A DNA stretch of 64,000 bases from Amycolatopsis saalfeldensis. Lineage in GTDB: Bacteria > Actinomycetota > Actinomycetes > Mycobacteriales > Pseudonocardiaceae. The stretch is from positions 310,001 to 374,000 of the forward strand of contig NZ_FOEF01000004.1 of NCBI RefSeq assembly GCF_900110575.1, in the 5' to 3' direction. A program made the position numbers and the translations under genes. Numbering within the stretch: the first letter of the stretch is position 1; each line of letters begins with the position of its first letter. Positions 1 through 8,777 of this stretch are shown piece after piece. The notes below the pieces were generated by a model, which saw nothing but the letters and a program-made list of their open reading frames with translations, was not told the origin of the DNA and searched no databases.

Positions 1-100
1 CCGGGTTGGCGTGCAGCTCGCCGGCGAGCGACCACAGGCGCTCGTCCAGACGCTCAATCTCCTGGTCCACCCGCTCGTGGCGGGCTTCGTCGGGCTCCAT
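1..100 (-). CDS. Hypothetical protein, N-terminal part only
   Basis: Only the first 33 codons are inside the window; the gene continues past base 1. The ATG at 100-98 opens a highly charged, probably helical stretch (MEPDEARHERVDQEIERLDE), rich in Glu, Arg and Asp with heptad-like spacing that could form a coiled coil. It is divergent from the possible secreted protein starting at 228. No family can be recognised from this length. Reading frame and codon use fit a real gene, but it could also be a short fragment. Confidence 0.5.
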   Translation of the reverse strand, partial: MEPDEARHERVDQEIERLDERLWSLAGELHANP

Positions 101-227
101 GCGCGGCTACATACCCACCCGCGGGCCGTTTTGACCGCGACCAGTGGGTAATTCGACCGTGGGCGTGAGGGTTCCGGTGGGGAATTCTCGATGCCGACAA
201 CGACGGGCGAACCGGGACGGAGCAGCC

Positions 228-1163
228 ATGACAGCGGGGACTTACCGGGTGGTGCCGGCCGAGGTGTCGTCGATCGTGAAGAACGTGGAGGGCCTCGGCG
301 CCTCCGCCCTCTCGGCGACCCGCGACCTGGAGACGCTGGTGATCGACGCGCTGTCGTTCGCCGGCATCGGCAGCGGGGTCGCCGCGGCGAATTCCACGCT
401 GCAGTCCCAGATCGGCTCCGCGCTGGGCAAGCTCGTCAGCCTGATCGGCGAGGTGAACGGCAAGGTCCAGACCGCGGCCAACGGCTACACCGACGCCGAC
501 AGCGCCGTCGCCGAGGGCTTCGGCGGCGGGACCCGGACCGCGCAGGCGGCCACTCCGGCTACCGGCGGGGGCGCCGCCGCACCGGCCGCCGCGCCGACGC
601 AGCTCGACTCCCGCGTCGTCGACTCGATCATGCAGTCCGAGGGCGCGACCGGCGAGCAGGGCGGGGTGCCCGAGGCCTACGGCTTCCGGCAGAACATGCA
701 CAACGGCTACGACCAGATCATGGCCGCCCGGCAGCAGTACGGCATCGGCAGCGCCGAGGAGCACGCCGTCGTCGCGGACCTGATGACCGGCAACGCCCGC
801 CAGGCCGGCGCGCTCAACTTCACCGACCCCGGCACGCAGGCCGCGGTCATGTCCGGGGCGCACATGCGGGGCGCGGGCGGCGTCCGCGCGATCCTGAACC
901 ACATGGGCGGCGCGGACATCGTGCAGAGCGCGCGGACCCTCGACCCGGCCGCGGTGCAGCAGATCCAAGGCCTCTCGCCGCAGGAGTTCCAGCAGCAGTT
1001 CCACGACGCCCGGATCGAGTACGACCAGCAGGTCTACGGCGGCACGACCACCCACCAGGGCGGCCACACCGCGAACTGGTGGGACCGCTACGGCAACGGC
1101 CTCACCCAGCGCTACGACCGGGAGCAGCAGGAGTTCCTGGGCTTTTCCCAGCCCCGGCACTAG
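228..1163 (+). CDS. Possible type VII-like (WXG100-like) secreted protein with enzyme-like C-terminal domain
   Basis: 311 aa. The ATG at 228 follows a GGACGGAG-type ribosome site and starts the part that looks protein-like; an upstream in-frame start at 144 has low-complexity Arg-rich content. Residues 1-100 are a small-residue helical region (TYRVVPAEVSSIVKNVEG onward) like the N-terminal helical hairpins of WXG100/ESX substrates. An Ala/Pro linker follows around residues 105-130. The C-terminal domain has a conserved look: SIMQSEGATGEQGG, a YGFRQNMHNGYDQI segment, and an ending with WWDRYGNGLTQRYDREQQ. The SEGA glutamate and Trp/Tyr-rich end recall muramidase-like (GH108-type) folds, but this is inference. 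There is no Sec signal peptide. No secretion ATPase is nearby, so export by an ESX system is a guess. Confidence 0.65.
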   Translation: MTAGTYRVVPAEVSSIVKNVEGLGASALSATRDLETLVIDALSFAGIGSGVAAANSTLQSQIGSALGKLVSLIGEVNGKVQTAANGYTDADSAVAEGFGGGTRTAQAATPATGGGAAAPAAAPTQLDSRVVDSIMQSEGATGEQGGVPEAYGFRQNMHNGYDQIMAARQQYGIGSAEEHAVVADLMTGNARQAGALNFTDPGTQAAVMSGAHMRGAGGVRAILNHMGGADIVQSARTLDPAAVQQIQGLSPQEFQQQFHDARIEYDQQVYGGTTTHQGGHTANWWDRYGNGLTQRYDREQQEFLGFSQPRH

Positions 1164-1208
1164 CCCGCTCAGCGCTCGCCGCAGCCGCTCGGACACCGGT
1201 CCGGGCAG

Positions 1209-1466
1209 CTACCGGCTTTCGTCGCCCAGCGTCGGCAAGTGGCCGGAAAAGTCGTCGGCCAGCCGGGTGAGCAGGCCGCGCTTCTCGAGCCCGTTCACGT
1301 GCCGGGTGACGTGCAGGCCCACCACCTGCATCCGGGCGGCGATTTCGCCGACGCGCAACGGCTGTCCGGCCAGCTGGAGGGTGGCGAGCACGGTCATCGC
1401 GGGCCGCTCCAGCGTGAGCCCGGCGGCTGCGAGCGCTTGCTCGAAGGGCGCCCGCGGCTCAGCCAT
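1209..1466 (-). pseudogene. Truncated MarR-family regulator
   Basis: 85 codons from the ATG at 1466. The protein keeps the winged-helix core (VGEIAARMQVVGLHVTRHVN followed by GLEKRGLLTRL) typical of MarR regulators that precede FAD monooxygenases. It then jumps directly to a short tail, LADDFSGHLPTLGDESR. MarR proteins are normally about 140-160 aa, with helices after the wing that form the dimer. Here those are missing, which fits an internal deletion joining the wing to the original C-terminus. It lies divergent to the equally damaged FAD monooxygenase at 1538, the usual partner of such regulators. Dimerisation, and so DNA binding, is probably lost. Confidence 0.6.
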
Positions 1467-1537
1467 CGCGAGCGTCCGGAAGCGGAGGCTCGCGCCCGGC
1501 ATATTCCGCCTGCCGTGGTCAGCCCAGGAGGAGAACC

Positions 1538-1935
1538 ATGACCAGGACCGTGCTCGTTTCGGGGACCGGCATCGCCGGCCCCGCCCTCGCGTACTGGCTG
1601 AACCGGTACGGCTTCGAGGTCCGCGGCGGCGGCTACCCGATCGACATCCGCGGGACGGCGGTCGAGGTCGTCCGCCGGATGGGCCTGCTGCCCGAGGTCC
1701 GGGCCACGACGTCGAGCTGCGCCGCGGTGACCTGACCGGCCTGCTGTACGGCGCACGACCACGAAACCGGGGTCGACGTGACCTTCCGCAGCGCCGGCAG
1801 CGCACCTTCGACCTGGTGATCGGCGCCGACGGGCTGCGCTCCCACGCCCGAAGCCTGTTCTTCGACGTGGTCAGCCAGATCCACCTGCCGGCGTGGTCGA
1901 AGGGACGGGTCGCGCTCGTCGGCGCCGTTTGCCCC
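1538..1935 (+). pseudogene. Decayed FAD-dependent monooxygenase
   Basis: Remnant of a PheA/TetX-like FAD monooxygenase (normally about 370-400 aa). From the ATG at 1538 the frame holds the FAD-binding start VSGTGIAGPALAYWLNRYGF, then a small deletion leads into GGYPIDIRGTAVEVVRRMGL; the frame ends at a TGA at 1733-1735. Further family blocks lie in other frames: HETGVDVTFRSAG near 1750-1795, FDLVIGADGLRSHARSLFF at 1807-1863 and QIHLPAWSKGRVALVG at about 1876-1923. These correspond to the DG and GD motifs of the family. At least three frameshifts or deletions separate them, so no functional product is possible. The upstream MarR gene is damaged as well. Confidence 0.8.
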
Positions 1936-1961
1936 CGCCGGGACCGGACCCGGCGTGCCGA

Positions 1962-2453
1962 TCAGGCCGAACGGGACGGGTGCCTGACCTCGCGGACCAT
2001 CTCCAGCGCGGGCCGCGGGTACCGCACGGTGCCCGCCGCGGCGAACCCGTGCCGCCGGTAGAGCGCGATGGCCGCCTCGTTGTCGTCGAACACCTGCAGC
2101 CGCAGCCGCCGGGCGCCGCAGCTCAGCGCCCAGCCGGCGACGGCCTCGATCAACGCGTCGCCGACGCCGTGCCCGCGCGCGAAAGCCGCCACGTACATCG
2201 AATGCAGGCTCACGGTGGCGTTTTCGTCGGGCACGGTGCCGCTGGCCATCCCGGCGTCGTGCCCGCCGACCTCGGCCAGCACGTTGAACGGCAGGTCGAG
2301 CAGCCGCTGCCGCCAGCGCGCCTCGGTGTCACCCTCGCCCTGCCACTCCGCCAGCCGCGCGCCGAACGCGTGCGGTGCCTCGCCGAGCGCGATGAGCCGC
2401 AGCGCCCGCCAGTCGGCCCAGTCGTCCACCGTGAGTTCCCGGATGACCGTCAT
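1962..2453 (-). CDS. GNAT-family N-acetyltransferase
   Basis: 163 aa from the ATG at 2453, which follows GGGGGT; an in-frame extension to 2489 is less likely. It has the RimI/GNAT layout. The N-terminal strand is MTVIRELTVDDWADWRALRL, the central beta strand pair ends in VSLHSMYVAA, and acetyl-CoA pyrophosphate-loop motif A reads ARGHGVGDALIEAV (the R-G-x-G-x-G/A pattern). Motif B follows as RLRLQVFDDNEAAIALYRRH with the GF of YRRHGF. It would transfer an acetyl group from acetyl-CoA to an amine; the substrate cannot be read. It is transcribed away from the decayed monooxygenase, with 8% of the gap separating it from the Lrp gene occupied by a palindrome. Confidence 0.85.
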   Translation of the reverse strand: MTVIRELTVDDWADWRALRLIALGEAPHAFGARLAEWQGEGDTEARWRQRLLDLPFNVLAEVGGHDAGMASGTVPDENATVSLHSMYVAAFARGHGVGDALIEAVAGWALSCGARRLRLQVFDDNEAAIALYRRHGFAAAGTVRYPRPALEMVREVRHPSRSA

Positions 2454-2687
2454 ACCCCCACGATCACCCGGGAAAGCGGGGCTGGGCAAGGGAGTTTCGG
2501 GCCGGCTGGTTCGCCACGCCGAGCCCGAGGAACTCGAATCGGCTCAGCTCGCCTTCAGCCGCCCGACCGGCAGACTGCCTGGCACGACAACCCGGGCAGC
2601 ATGCACGCCTGGAGCGTGCAATGCAGCGCAAAGCCGGTCACTGAACTGCGGCGACGCCTGATCCACTTCCTGCCCGCCAGAGCGAAG

Positions 2688-2705
2688 TGTATAACGCCCT
2701 ATACA
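2688..2705. promoter_or_regulatory. Orphan palindromic operator-like site
   Basis: TGTATA, six bases, TATACA is a perfect inverted repeat, unusually AT-rich for this genome. It lies in the 276-bp gap 2454-2729, between the Lrp gene's 3' end and the GNAT gene start about 235 bp away. A second hairpin, TGCACGC-CTGGA-GCGTGCA, is at 2602-2620. The rest of the gap shows no coding sequence. The form is that of a TetR or GntR operator, but no matching regulator adjoins it. Confidence 0.35.
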
Positions 2706-2729
2706 GTACTACGACCGCCGCGCCTCCGG

Positions 2730-3170
2730 TCAGGCCGGTTCGGTCGAGCTGCCGAGGGTGATAAACGTCTTGGTGCCCATCACCCCGCCCGAGCTGCGGA
2801 TGGCGTCGATGACCTCGCGCAGGTGCGTCACGTCCTTCGCGCGGATGTGGCACAGGGCGTCCGGGTCGCCGGCGATCAGGTAGACGGCCTGGACCTCGGG
2901 CAGGTCGAGGGCGAGCCGTTCGATGTCCGGTGGGCGGGTGCGGCCGGTGTAGCGCAGCTCAGTGAACGCTTCGATGCTCCAGCCGAGCTTCGTGTAGTCC
3001 ACTTTCGCGGTGAAGCCGGTGATCACGCCGGCGCTCTGCAGCCGGTCCACGCGGCGCTTCACCGCGGGCAGCGAGAGGCCGACCTCGGCCGCCATGTCGG
3101 CGTACGACCGGCGGCCGTCGAGCCGCAGGAAGCCGATCAGCCGCAGGTCGATGTCGTCTACCGCGCTCAT
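2730..3170 (-). CDS. Lrp/AsnC-family transcriptional regulator
   Basis: 146 aa. The ATG at 3170 follows GGAGG. The N-terminal winged helix is seen in LDLRLIGFLRLDGRRSYADM-like text with the recognition helix LSLPAVKRRVDRLQSAGVIT. The C-terminal part (from about residue 65) is the RAM ligand-binding alpha/beta domain, with the typical VQAVYLIAGDPDALCHIRAK strand and a final TKTFITLGS. It is divergent from the indolepyruvate oxidoreductase gene at 3323 with a 152-bp shared promoter region. Such Lrp proteins commonly sense an amino acid and control this neighbour. I therefore infer that it regulates indolepyruvate oxidation in response to an aromatic or branched amino acid. Confidence 0.92.
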   Translation of the reverse strand: MSAVDDIDLRLIGFLRLDGRRSYADMAAEVGLSLPAVKRRVDRLQSAGVITGFTAKVDYTKLGWSIEAFTELRYTGRTRPPDIERLALDLPEVQAVYLIAGDPDALCHIRAKDVTHLREVIDAIRSSGGVMGTKTFITLGSSTEPA

Positions 3171-3322
3171 CGAGCCTCCGCGCAAGAAATCGAACAGGAC
3201 CGTCGTTCCACGTTACATAGTTGCGTGCCACCCGTCGGAGTGAACACGGATCTTGCACCGTGAGAAAGTGTCGGTTCTGCTGTGTGCCACCCCACAGGTC
3301 CCCGAGCGAGAGGAGCGCCACC

Positions 3323-6300
3323 GTGCTCACGGAACCGGTTTCGCTGGACGACAAGTACGTCGCCGACCACGGGCGGGCGCTGATGTCCGGGGTGCAGGCG
3401 CTCGTCCGGCTGGTGCTGGAGCAGCGGCGGCTCGACGGGGCGCGCGGCCTCGACACCCGGGCGTTCGTCTCGGGCTACCAGGGCTCGCCGCTGGGCGGGC
3501 TCGACCAGGAGCTGGGGCGGGCCAAGCGGTTCCTCGACCCGGCCGGCGTGGTCTTCCGCCCCGGGGTGAACGAGGAGCTGGCCGCCACCGCGGTGGCCGG
3601 CACGCAGCTGCTCGGCAACGTGCCGGGCCGGCGCCACGCCGGGGTCACCGGCTTCTGGTACGGCAAGAACCCGGGCCTCGACCGCGCGGCCGACGCCATC
3701 CGCCACGGCAACCTGGCGGGCACGGCGAGCCTCGGCGGCGCGGTGGCGTGGATCGGCGACGACCCGGCGTGCAAGTCCTCGACCGTGCCCAGCTCGTGCG
3801 AGCCGATGGCGCAGAGCCTGGTGATGCCGCTGCTCGCGCCGGGCAGCGTGCCGGAGATCATCGAGTTCGGCCTGCACGCGGTCGCGCTTTCGCGGGCGAG
3901 CGGGTTGTGGACCGGGCTGAAGATCGTGGCGGACATCGCCGACGCGTCGGCCACCATCGACGTCGGCGCCCTGCGCCACGGCATCCCGATGCCGCCGGAA
4001 ACCCAGCGCCCGACCGGGCCGGCGCTGGTCGGCGCCCCGGCGCTGGACGCCGAGCACGACCAGCTGACCCGCCGCCTCGAGCTGGCCCGCGCGTACGCCC
4101 GGGAGACCGGCCTGAACCGCGTCACCTTCTCCGCCCGCGCGCCGAAGCTGGGCGTGCTCGCGTCGGGCACCGGGTACGCCGTGCTGCAGCGGGCGGTGCA
4201 GGACCTGGGGCTCGACGAGGCCGCGATGGACGCGCTCGGCCTGCGGCTGATCCGCTTGGCCATGCCTTACCCGATCGACGCCGGTGCGCTGGCGGAGCTC
4301 ACCGAGGGCCTCGACGAGGTGCTGGTGGTCGAGGACAAGGTGCCGTTCCTCGAAGGGCACCTCAAGGAGGCGCTCTACCGACGGCCCGGCGCGCCGAACG
4401 TCGTCGGCCGCCGCGACGAGAACGGCCGCCCGCTGCTCACCGCGCGCGGCCAGCTCGGTGCCGAGGACGTCGCCCGCGCGCTCGCGAAGCGGATCGAGGC
4501 CGTCGTGGGGCCGGACCGGCTGCCGCGGGCGGCCACTGTCCACTTGGGTGCGATCGCGCCGCCGCGGCCCGCGCGGATCGCCCTGCCGACGGCGACCGCG
4601 CCGCGCACGCCGTTCTTCTGCTCCGGCTGCCCGCACAACGTTTCCACGCGCACCTCGGACGACACGCTGGTCGGCGTCGGCATCGGCTGCCACGCCATGG
4701 TGGCGATCGACGGGGCGGGCCGCGGCCACCAGGTCGGCCTCACGCAGATGGGCGGCGAGGGCGCGCAGTGGCTCGGGCTCGCGCCGTTCACCGACGACCC
4801 GCACTTCGTGCAGAACCTCGGCGACGGCACGTTCCACCACTCCGGCTCGCTCGCGATCCGCGCGGCCGTGGCTGGTGGCGTAACGATGACGTACAAGCTG
4901 CTCTACAACGACGCCGTCGCGATGACCGGCGGGCAGCGCGCCGAAGGCCGGATGGACGTCCCCTCGATCACGCGGCTGCTGGCCGTCGAGGGCGTGCGCC
5001 GGATCGTGGTCACCACGGACAGCCCGGCGGACTACCGCGGCATCACGCTCGACCCGATCGCCTCCGTGCGCCATCGTGACGATTTCGCCGAGGTGGAGGC
5101 CGAGCTGTCCGCGACCGAGGGCGTCACCGTGCTGATCCACGACGACCGGTGCGCGGCCGAGGAGCGGCGGCTGCGCAAGCGCGGCCAGCTGCCCACCCCG
5201 GCCGAGCGCGTGGTCGTCAACGAGCGCGTGTGCGAGGGCTGCGGTGACTGCGGCGACGTGTCCACCTGCCTTTCGGTGCGGCCGGTCGACTCGGAGTTCG
5301 GCGCCAAGACGCGGATCCACCAGTCCTCCTGCAACAGCGACTTCACCTGCCTCAAGGGCGACTGCCCGTCGTTCCTGCTCGTGACGCCGGGCGCGCCGCG
5401 GCGGCGCGAGGCGCCGGAACTGCCGGTGGCGCTGTCCGATCCGGCGTCACGTCTGTCCGAAGTGGACAGCGTGCTGCTGCGGATGCCGGGGGTCGGCGGC
5501 ACCGGCGTGGTGACGATCTCGCAGGTGCTCCAGATGGCCGCGCACCTCGACGGCCGGTTCGCGGCCGGGCTGGAGCAGACCGGGCTGGCGCAGAAGGGCG
5601 GCCCGGTCGTCTCCGACGTGCGGATCTCCAAGACCCCGCTGGTCGGCTCGCTGCGCGCGTCGCGGGCCACGGTCGACGTGCTGGTGGGCTTCGACCTGCT
5701 CGGCGCCGCCGACGCGGGCAACCTCGCCACCGCGCGCGCCGGGCACACGGTCGCCGTGGTGAACACCGCGGTGGTGCCGACGGCCGCGATGGTCACCCAC
5801 CGCGTCGTCCTGCCGGGCTCGCCGGACGACGCGCTGGAGCAGATCGCCGCCGTCACCGCGGACCTGCTGCCGCTGGACGCGAACCAGCTGTCCGAGACGC
5901 TGTTCGGCGACCACATGCCGGCCAACATGCTGCTGATCGGCGCCGCCTACCAGCACGGCGCGGTGCCGATCTCGGCCGACGCGATCGAGGCCGCGATCCG
6001 GCTCAACGGCACGGCCGTCGACAAGACCCTGGCCGCGTTCCGCTGGGGCCGCGCCGCGGTGCTCGACGCGGCTGCCGTCCGGGAAGCCATCGCCGCGCCG
6101 GCAGTGGCGCCGGTCGAGGTCGGCGCCGTCGCCGCGTCGATCGCTTCCGGTGATCTGGAGGCCGTGCTGGCGCCGCGGGTCGCGGACCTGATCGGCTTCC
6201 AGGACGAGGCGCTGGCCCGCCGGTACGCCGCCGAGGTCCGCCGGGTCGCCGCCGAAGCGGCCGGGCGCACGGACGAGGAGACGGGCGCGCGGATCGGCAC

Positions 6301-6781
6301 GGCGTTCGCGAAGGGCCTGCACAAACTGCTGGCGTACAAGGACGAATACGAGGTCGCGCGGCTGCACCTCGACCCGGTGGAGCGGGCTCGCCGTGAAGCG
6401 GAGTTCGGCACCGACGCGGACGTCGCCGTGCTGCTGCACCCGCCCGTGCTGCGCGCGATGGGGATGAAGCGCAAGATCCGCCTGCGCGGCCGCACGGCCA
6501 CGGTCGCCTTCCGGGCCCTGCGCGGCGCGCGCCGGCTGCGTGGCACGAAGGCCGACGTGTTCGGCTACGCCCGCGTCCGCCGCGTGGAGCGCGCGCTGCC
6601 AGGGGAGTATCAGCACCTCGTCGACCGCGCGCTGGCCCACCTGGACGAGAAGACCGCCGAAGCCGTCACGGAACTGGCCGCGCTGCCCGACGCCGTCCGC
6701 GGGTACGAGGACATCAAGCTGGCCGCCGTGGCGCGGTTCCGGGAGCGCGCGGCGGAGCTGCTGGAGACGATCACGGCCTGA
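3323..6781 (+). CDS. Indolepyruvate ferredoxin oxidoreductase, fused alpha/beta type
   Basis: 1152 aa, the usual length for the fused form. The GTG at 3323 sits behind AGGAG; the longer frame from 3221 begins in low-quality sequence. The enzyme converts aryl-pyruvates (from Trp, Phe, Tyr) plus CoA to aryl-acetyl-CoA with ferredoxin reduction. The N-terminal TPP-enzyme region carries FVSGYQGSPLGGLDQELGR. C433-S-G-C436-P-H-N starts the TPP-binding half. A cysteine-rich segment has C637, C640, C643, C649, C670, C676 and C681, fitting a [4Fe-4S] cluster. The gamma (IorB) domain begins near residue 720 with GVGGTGVVTISQVLQMAA and GLAQKGGPVVSDVRIS. A C-terminal helical domain (DUF6537-like) runs from about residue 930. 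The divergent Lrp gene is the probable regulator. Confidence 0.95.
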   Translation: MLTEPVSLDDKYVADHGRALMSGVQALVRLVLEQRRLDGARGLDTRAFVSGYQGSPLGGLDQELGRAKRFLDPAGVVFRPGVNEELAATAVAGTQLLGNVPGRRHAGVTGFWYGKNPGLDRAADAIRHGNLAGTASLGGAVAWIGDDPACKSSTVPSSCEPMAQSLVMPLLAPGSVPEIIEFGLHAVALSRASGLWTGLKIVADIADASATIDVGALRHGIPMPPETQRPTGPALVGAPALDAEHDQLTRRLELARAYARETGLNRVTFSARAPKLGVLASGTGYAVLQRAVQDLGLDEAAMDALGLRLIRLAMPYPIDAGALAELTEGLDEVLVVEDKVPFLEGHLKEALYRRPGAPNVVGRRDENGRPLLTARGQLGAEDVARALAKRIEAVVGPDRLPRAATVHLGAIAPPRPARIALPTATAPRTPFFCSGCPHNVSTRTSDDTLVGVGIGCHAMVAIDGAGRGHQVGLTQMGGEGAQWLGLAPFTDDPHFVQNLGDGTFHHSGSLAIRAAVAGGVTMTYKLLYNDAVAMTGGQRAEGRMDVPSITRLLAVEGVRRIVVTTDSPADYRGITLDPIASVRHRDDFAEVEAELSATEGVTVLIHDDRCAAEERRLRKRGQLPTPAERVVVNERVCEGCGDCGDVSTCLSVRPVDSEFGAKTRIHQSSCNSDFTCLKGDCPSFLLVTPGAPRRREAPELPVALSDPASRLSEVDSVLLRMPGVGGTGVVTISQVLQMAAHLDGRFAAGLEQTGLAQKGGPVVSDVRISKTPLVGSLRASRATVDVLVGFDLLGAADAGNLATARAGHTVAVVNTAVVPTAAMVTHRVVLPGSPDDALEQIAAVTADLLPLDANQLSETLFGDHMPANMLLIGAAYQHGAVPISADAIEAAIRLNGTAVDKTLAAFRWGRAAVLDAAAVREAIAAPAVAPVEVGAVAASIASGDLEAVLAPRVADLIGFQDEALARRYAAEVRRVAAEAAGRTDEETGARIGTAFAKGLHKLLAYKDEYEVARLHLDPVERARREAEFGTDADVAVLLHPPVLRAMGMKRKIRLRGRTATVAFRALRGARRLRGTKADVFGYARVRRVERALPGEYQHLVDRALAHLDEKTAEAVTELAALPDAVRGYEDIKLAAVARFRERAAELLETITA

Positions 6782-6790
6782 GCCGCCGTC

Positions 6791-6828
6791 GCGTCCACAA
6801 AGGACGCGGGACCCGCGGTGGCGGGCCC
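6791..6828 (+). terminator. Tandem hairpins after the indolepyruvate oxidoreductase gene
   Basis: Ten bases after the stop is the perfect hairpin GCGTCC-ACAAA-GGACGC (6791-6807). It is followed at once by a second GC-rich stem, GGACCCGC-GGTG-GCGGGCCC (6809-6828) with one mismatch. No T-run follows, as is common in actinomycetes. The next gene starts about 50 bp later, so this may attenuate rather than fully end transcription. Confidence 0.45.
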
Positions 6829-6878
6829 GGGCCGGGGGTGCGAGGCTCCTGCCGGAGATCGACGACGGTGAGGTGGGC

Positions 6879-8720
6879 GTGAACGCTCTGGCGCGCGGCG
6901 GCGGGATGCTCGCCGTCATCCTGGTGGTGGTCGGCGGGACGGCGGGGATCGGCGCGGCCGTCGGGCTCGGCGGGACGATGATCCTGTCCGGGCTGACCGC
7001 CCTGTTCTGCTTCATCGCGGCGAACGGCGGGCCGTTGCGGCCCGACCTGCGGCTGCTGGCGGTGTTCGCGCCCGCGGTGATCGTCGGCGCGGCCGGGCCG
7101 AGGCTGCTCGGCCAGTTCTCGGTGGTGGCGGCGGTGGCGCTGCTGACGCTGGTGGTGTTCGTGTCCGCGCTGCTGCCCGCGCTCGGCGCGCGGTTCGTGA
7201 CGGTCGGGCTCGGCCTGGGCATGGCGTCGGTGTTCGGCTACGGCTTCCAGCTGACCGGCTCCGCGAGCACCGCGCAGATCATCGGGGCGCCCGCGCTCGC
7301 CGTGGCTGTGGTGTTCGTGCTGCGGCTGCTGATGGGCCTCGGCGACCCCGGCAAGCCGACCCGCGCCGCGCTGGCCGACGCGCTGGCCGGCCCGGACTCC
7401 GGCAGCGCCGAGCGGGCGACCCGGCTCTGGCTGGCCGACCGGCCGCGCGCCTGGCAGGCCCGGGTGCTCGGCGCGGGGCTACGCGCCCACGGCACCACCG
7501 CGGTGCTGGGCGACCGGCTCCGCGCGCTGGACCCGGAGCCGTCCGAAGCGGTCACCGCCGTGCTCGCCGCGGCCAAGGAGGAGCTGGCGCGGATCGCCGA
7601 AGCCGTCCGCGAGAAGAACGCCCCGGCCGAACTCGCCGCGGTCACCCGCGTCGAGGTGACCGTGGACCTGCCGGGCGAGACGCGCCGGCTGATCGACGAG
7701 CTGTGGACCGCGGTCGAGGCCGTGCACGCGGCGGCCGCCGTCCGGGATGAGTCCACTGTGGACTTCCCGCGCCACCTCGTCGAGGAAGCCGTGCGGCACG
7801 AGGCGGCCGGTGCGCTGTCGTGGCGCTCGGCCCAGCTGCGGCACGCGGTCCGGTGCGCGCTGGGCATGCTGGTCGCGGTCATCGTGGCGAGCCTGCGGCC
7901 CGGCGACCCGCTCACCGTGTCGTTCCTGATGACCACGTACGCGATCATGCAGCCGGAGTGGCGCGACACCCTGTCGAAGGCCTGGCAGCGAGGCGCGGGC
8001 GCGGTGGCCGGCGCCGTGGTGCTCGCGCTGGTGCTGTGGCTGCTGCCGCATTCGGCGCTGCTGCCCGTCGGGCTCGTCGCGCTGCTCGTCGGATTCCCGT
8101 TCATGCAGACGAAACCCATGGTGTTCAACGGGTGCATCGTGCTGATGAGCGTCGGGGTGAACGCGACCACGCGGCACCTCGACGCGGTGTCGGTGCTCGT
8201 GGAGTACCTCCTGCTGGTGCTGCTGGCCGTGGTGATCGGCCTGCTGTTCGGCTTCGCCGCCGTGCCGGGGGTGCCGAAGCCGTCGGTGGCGCGGCGGTTC
8301 GCCGACGCCACGGCCGCGATGGGCGACCTGCTCACCGCCGTCGCGTCCCGGCTGCGCGGCGAACCACCGGCGCAGCGGGAGCTGGGCCTGCGGTTCCGCG
8401 CCGCCGTGCGCACACATCAGGACCTGCTCAGCCCGGAAGCGGGCAGCCGTCAGCCGGACGACGCCCAGCGCGAAGCCCTCGACGAGGCGGCCGACGGGCT
8501 GCGCGGGCTCGCGTCGTCCGCGGGCGCCATGCTGCGCGGCGGCTCGGCCGGGCTGGCCGCGTTCGCCGAAGGCGCCGCCCGCGCGCTGGCCGACGGCACT
8601 GCGCCGCCCGCGCTCCCGGAGCCCGCCGACGACGAGCAGCGCCTGGTCGCGGACCTGATCCTCGCCGACGTCCTGCGGGTGCAGCACGCCCGGCCGGTGC
8701 TCGCGCCCCAGTCGTCGTAA
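6879..8720 (+). CDS. FUSC-family integral membrane protein
   Basis: 613 aa from the GTG at 6879 (a second GTG at 6873 is possible). It has two blocks of membrane helices. Residues 1-150 hold about five (LAVILVVVGGTAGIGAAVGL, then AVIVGAAG, VALLTLVVFVSALLPALG). Residues 325-450 hold another set (ALGMLVAVIVASLRPGDPL, AVAGAVVLALVLWLLPHSA, VEYLLLVLLAVVIGLLFGF). Between and after them are cytoplasmic helical domains rich in Ala and Glu. The YAIMQPEWRDTLSKAWQRG segment matches the FUSC/aromatic-acid-exporter (AaeB-like) signature. Probable role is export of an aromatic acid or other organic anion. Its place behind an aryl-pyruvate-metabolising enzyme fits, but that link is inference. Confidence 0.85.
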   Translation: MNALARGGGMLAVILVVVGGTAGIGAAVGLGGTMILSGLTALFCFIAANGGPLRPDLRLLAVFAPAVIVGAAGPRLLGQFSVVAAVALLTLVVFVSALLPALGARFVTVGLGLGMASVFGYGFQLTGSASTAQIIGAPALAVAVVFVLRLLMGLGDPGKPTRAALADALAGPDSGSAERATRLWLADRPRAWQARVLGAGLRAHGTTAVLGDRLRALDPEPSEAVTAVLAAAKEELARIAEAVREKNAPAELAAVTRVEVTVDLPGETRRLIDELWTAVEAVHAAAAVRDESTVDFPRHLVEEAVRHEAAGALSWRSAQLRHAVRCALGMLVAVIVASLRPGDPLTVSFLMTTYAIMQPEWRDTLSKAWQRGAGAVAGAVVLALVLWLLPHSALLPVGLVALLVGFPFMQTKPMVFNGCIVLMSVGVNATTRHLDAVSVLVEYLLLVLLAVVIGLLFGFAAVPGVPKPSVARRFADATAAMGDLLTAVASRLRGEPPAQRELGLRFRAAVRTHQDLLSPEAGSRQPDDAQREALDEAADGLRGLASSAGAMLRGGSAGLAAFAEGAARALADGTAPPALPEPADDEQRLVADLILADVLRVQHARPVLAPQSS

Positions 8721-8777
8721 CGGCATGATCTTGGCGGATGGGGGACCGGTCCCGGTTTCGCGGCTTATGGTCGGCCT

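Noticed and set aside
3167..5320. 717-codon minus-strand frame opposite the indolepyruvate oxidoreductase
   Set aside because: Antisense shadow: the plus strand has cofactor motifs throughout and the minus frame has none.
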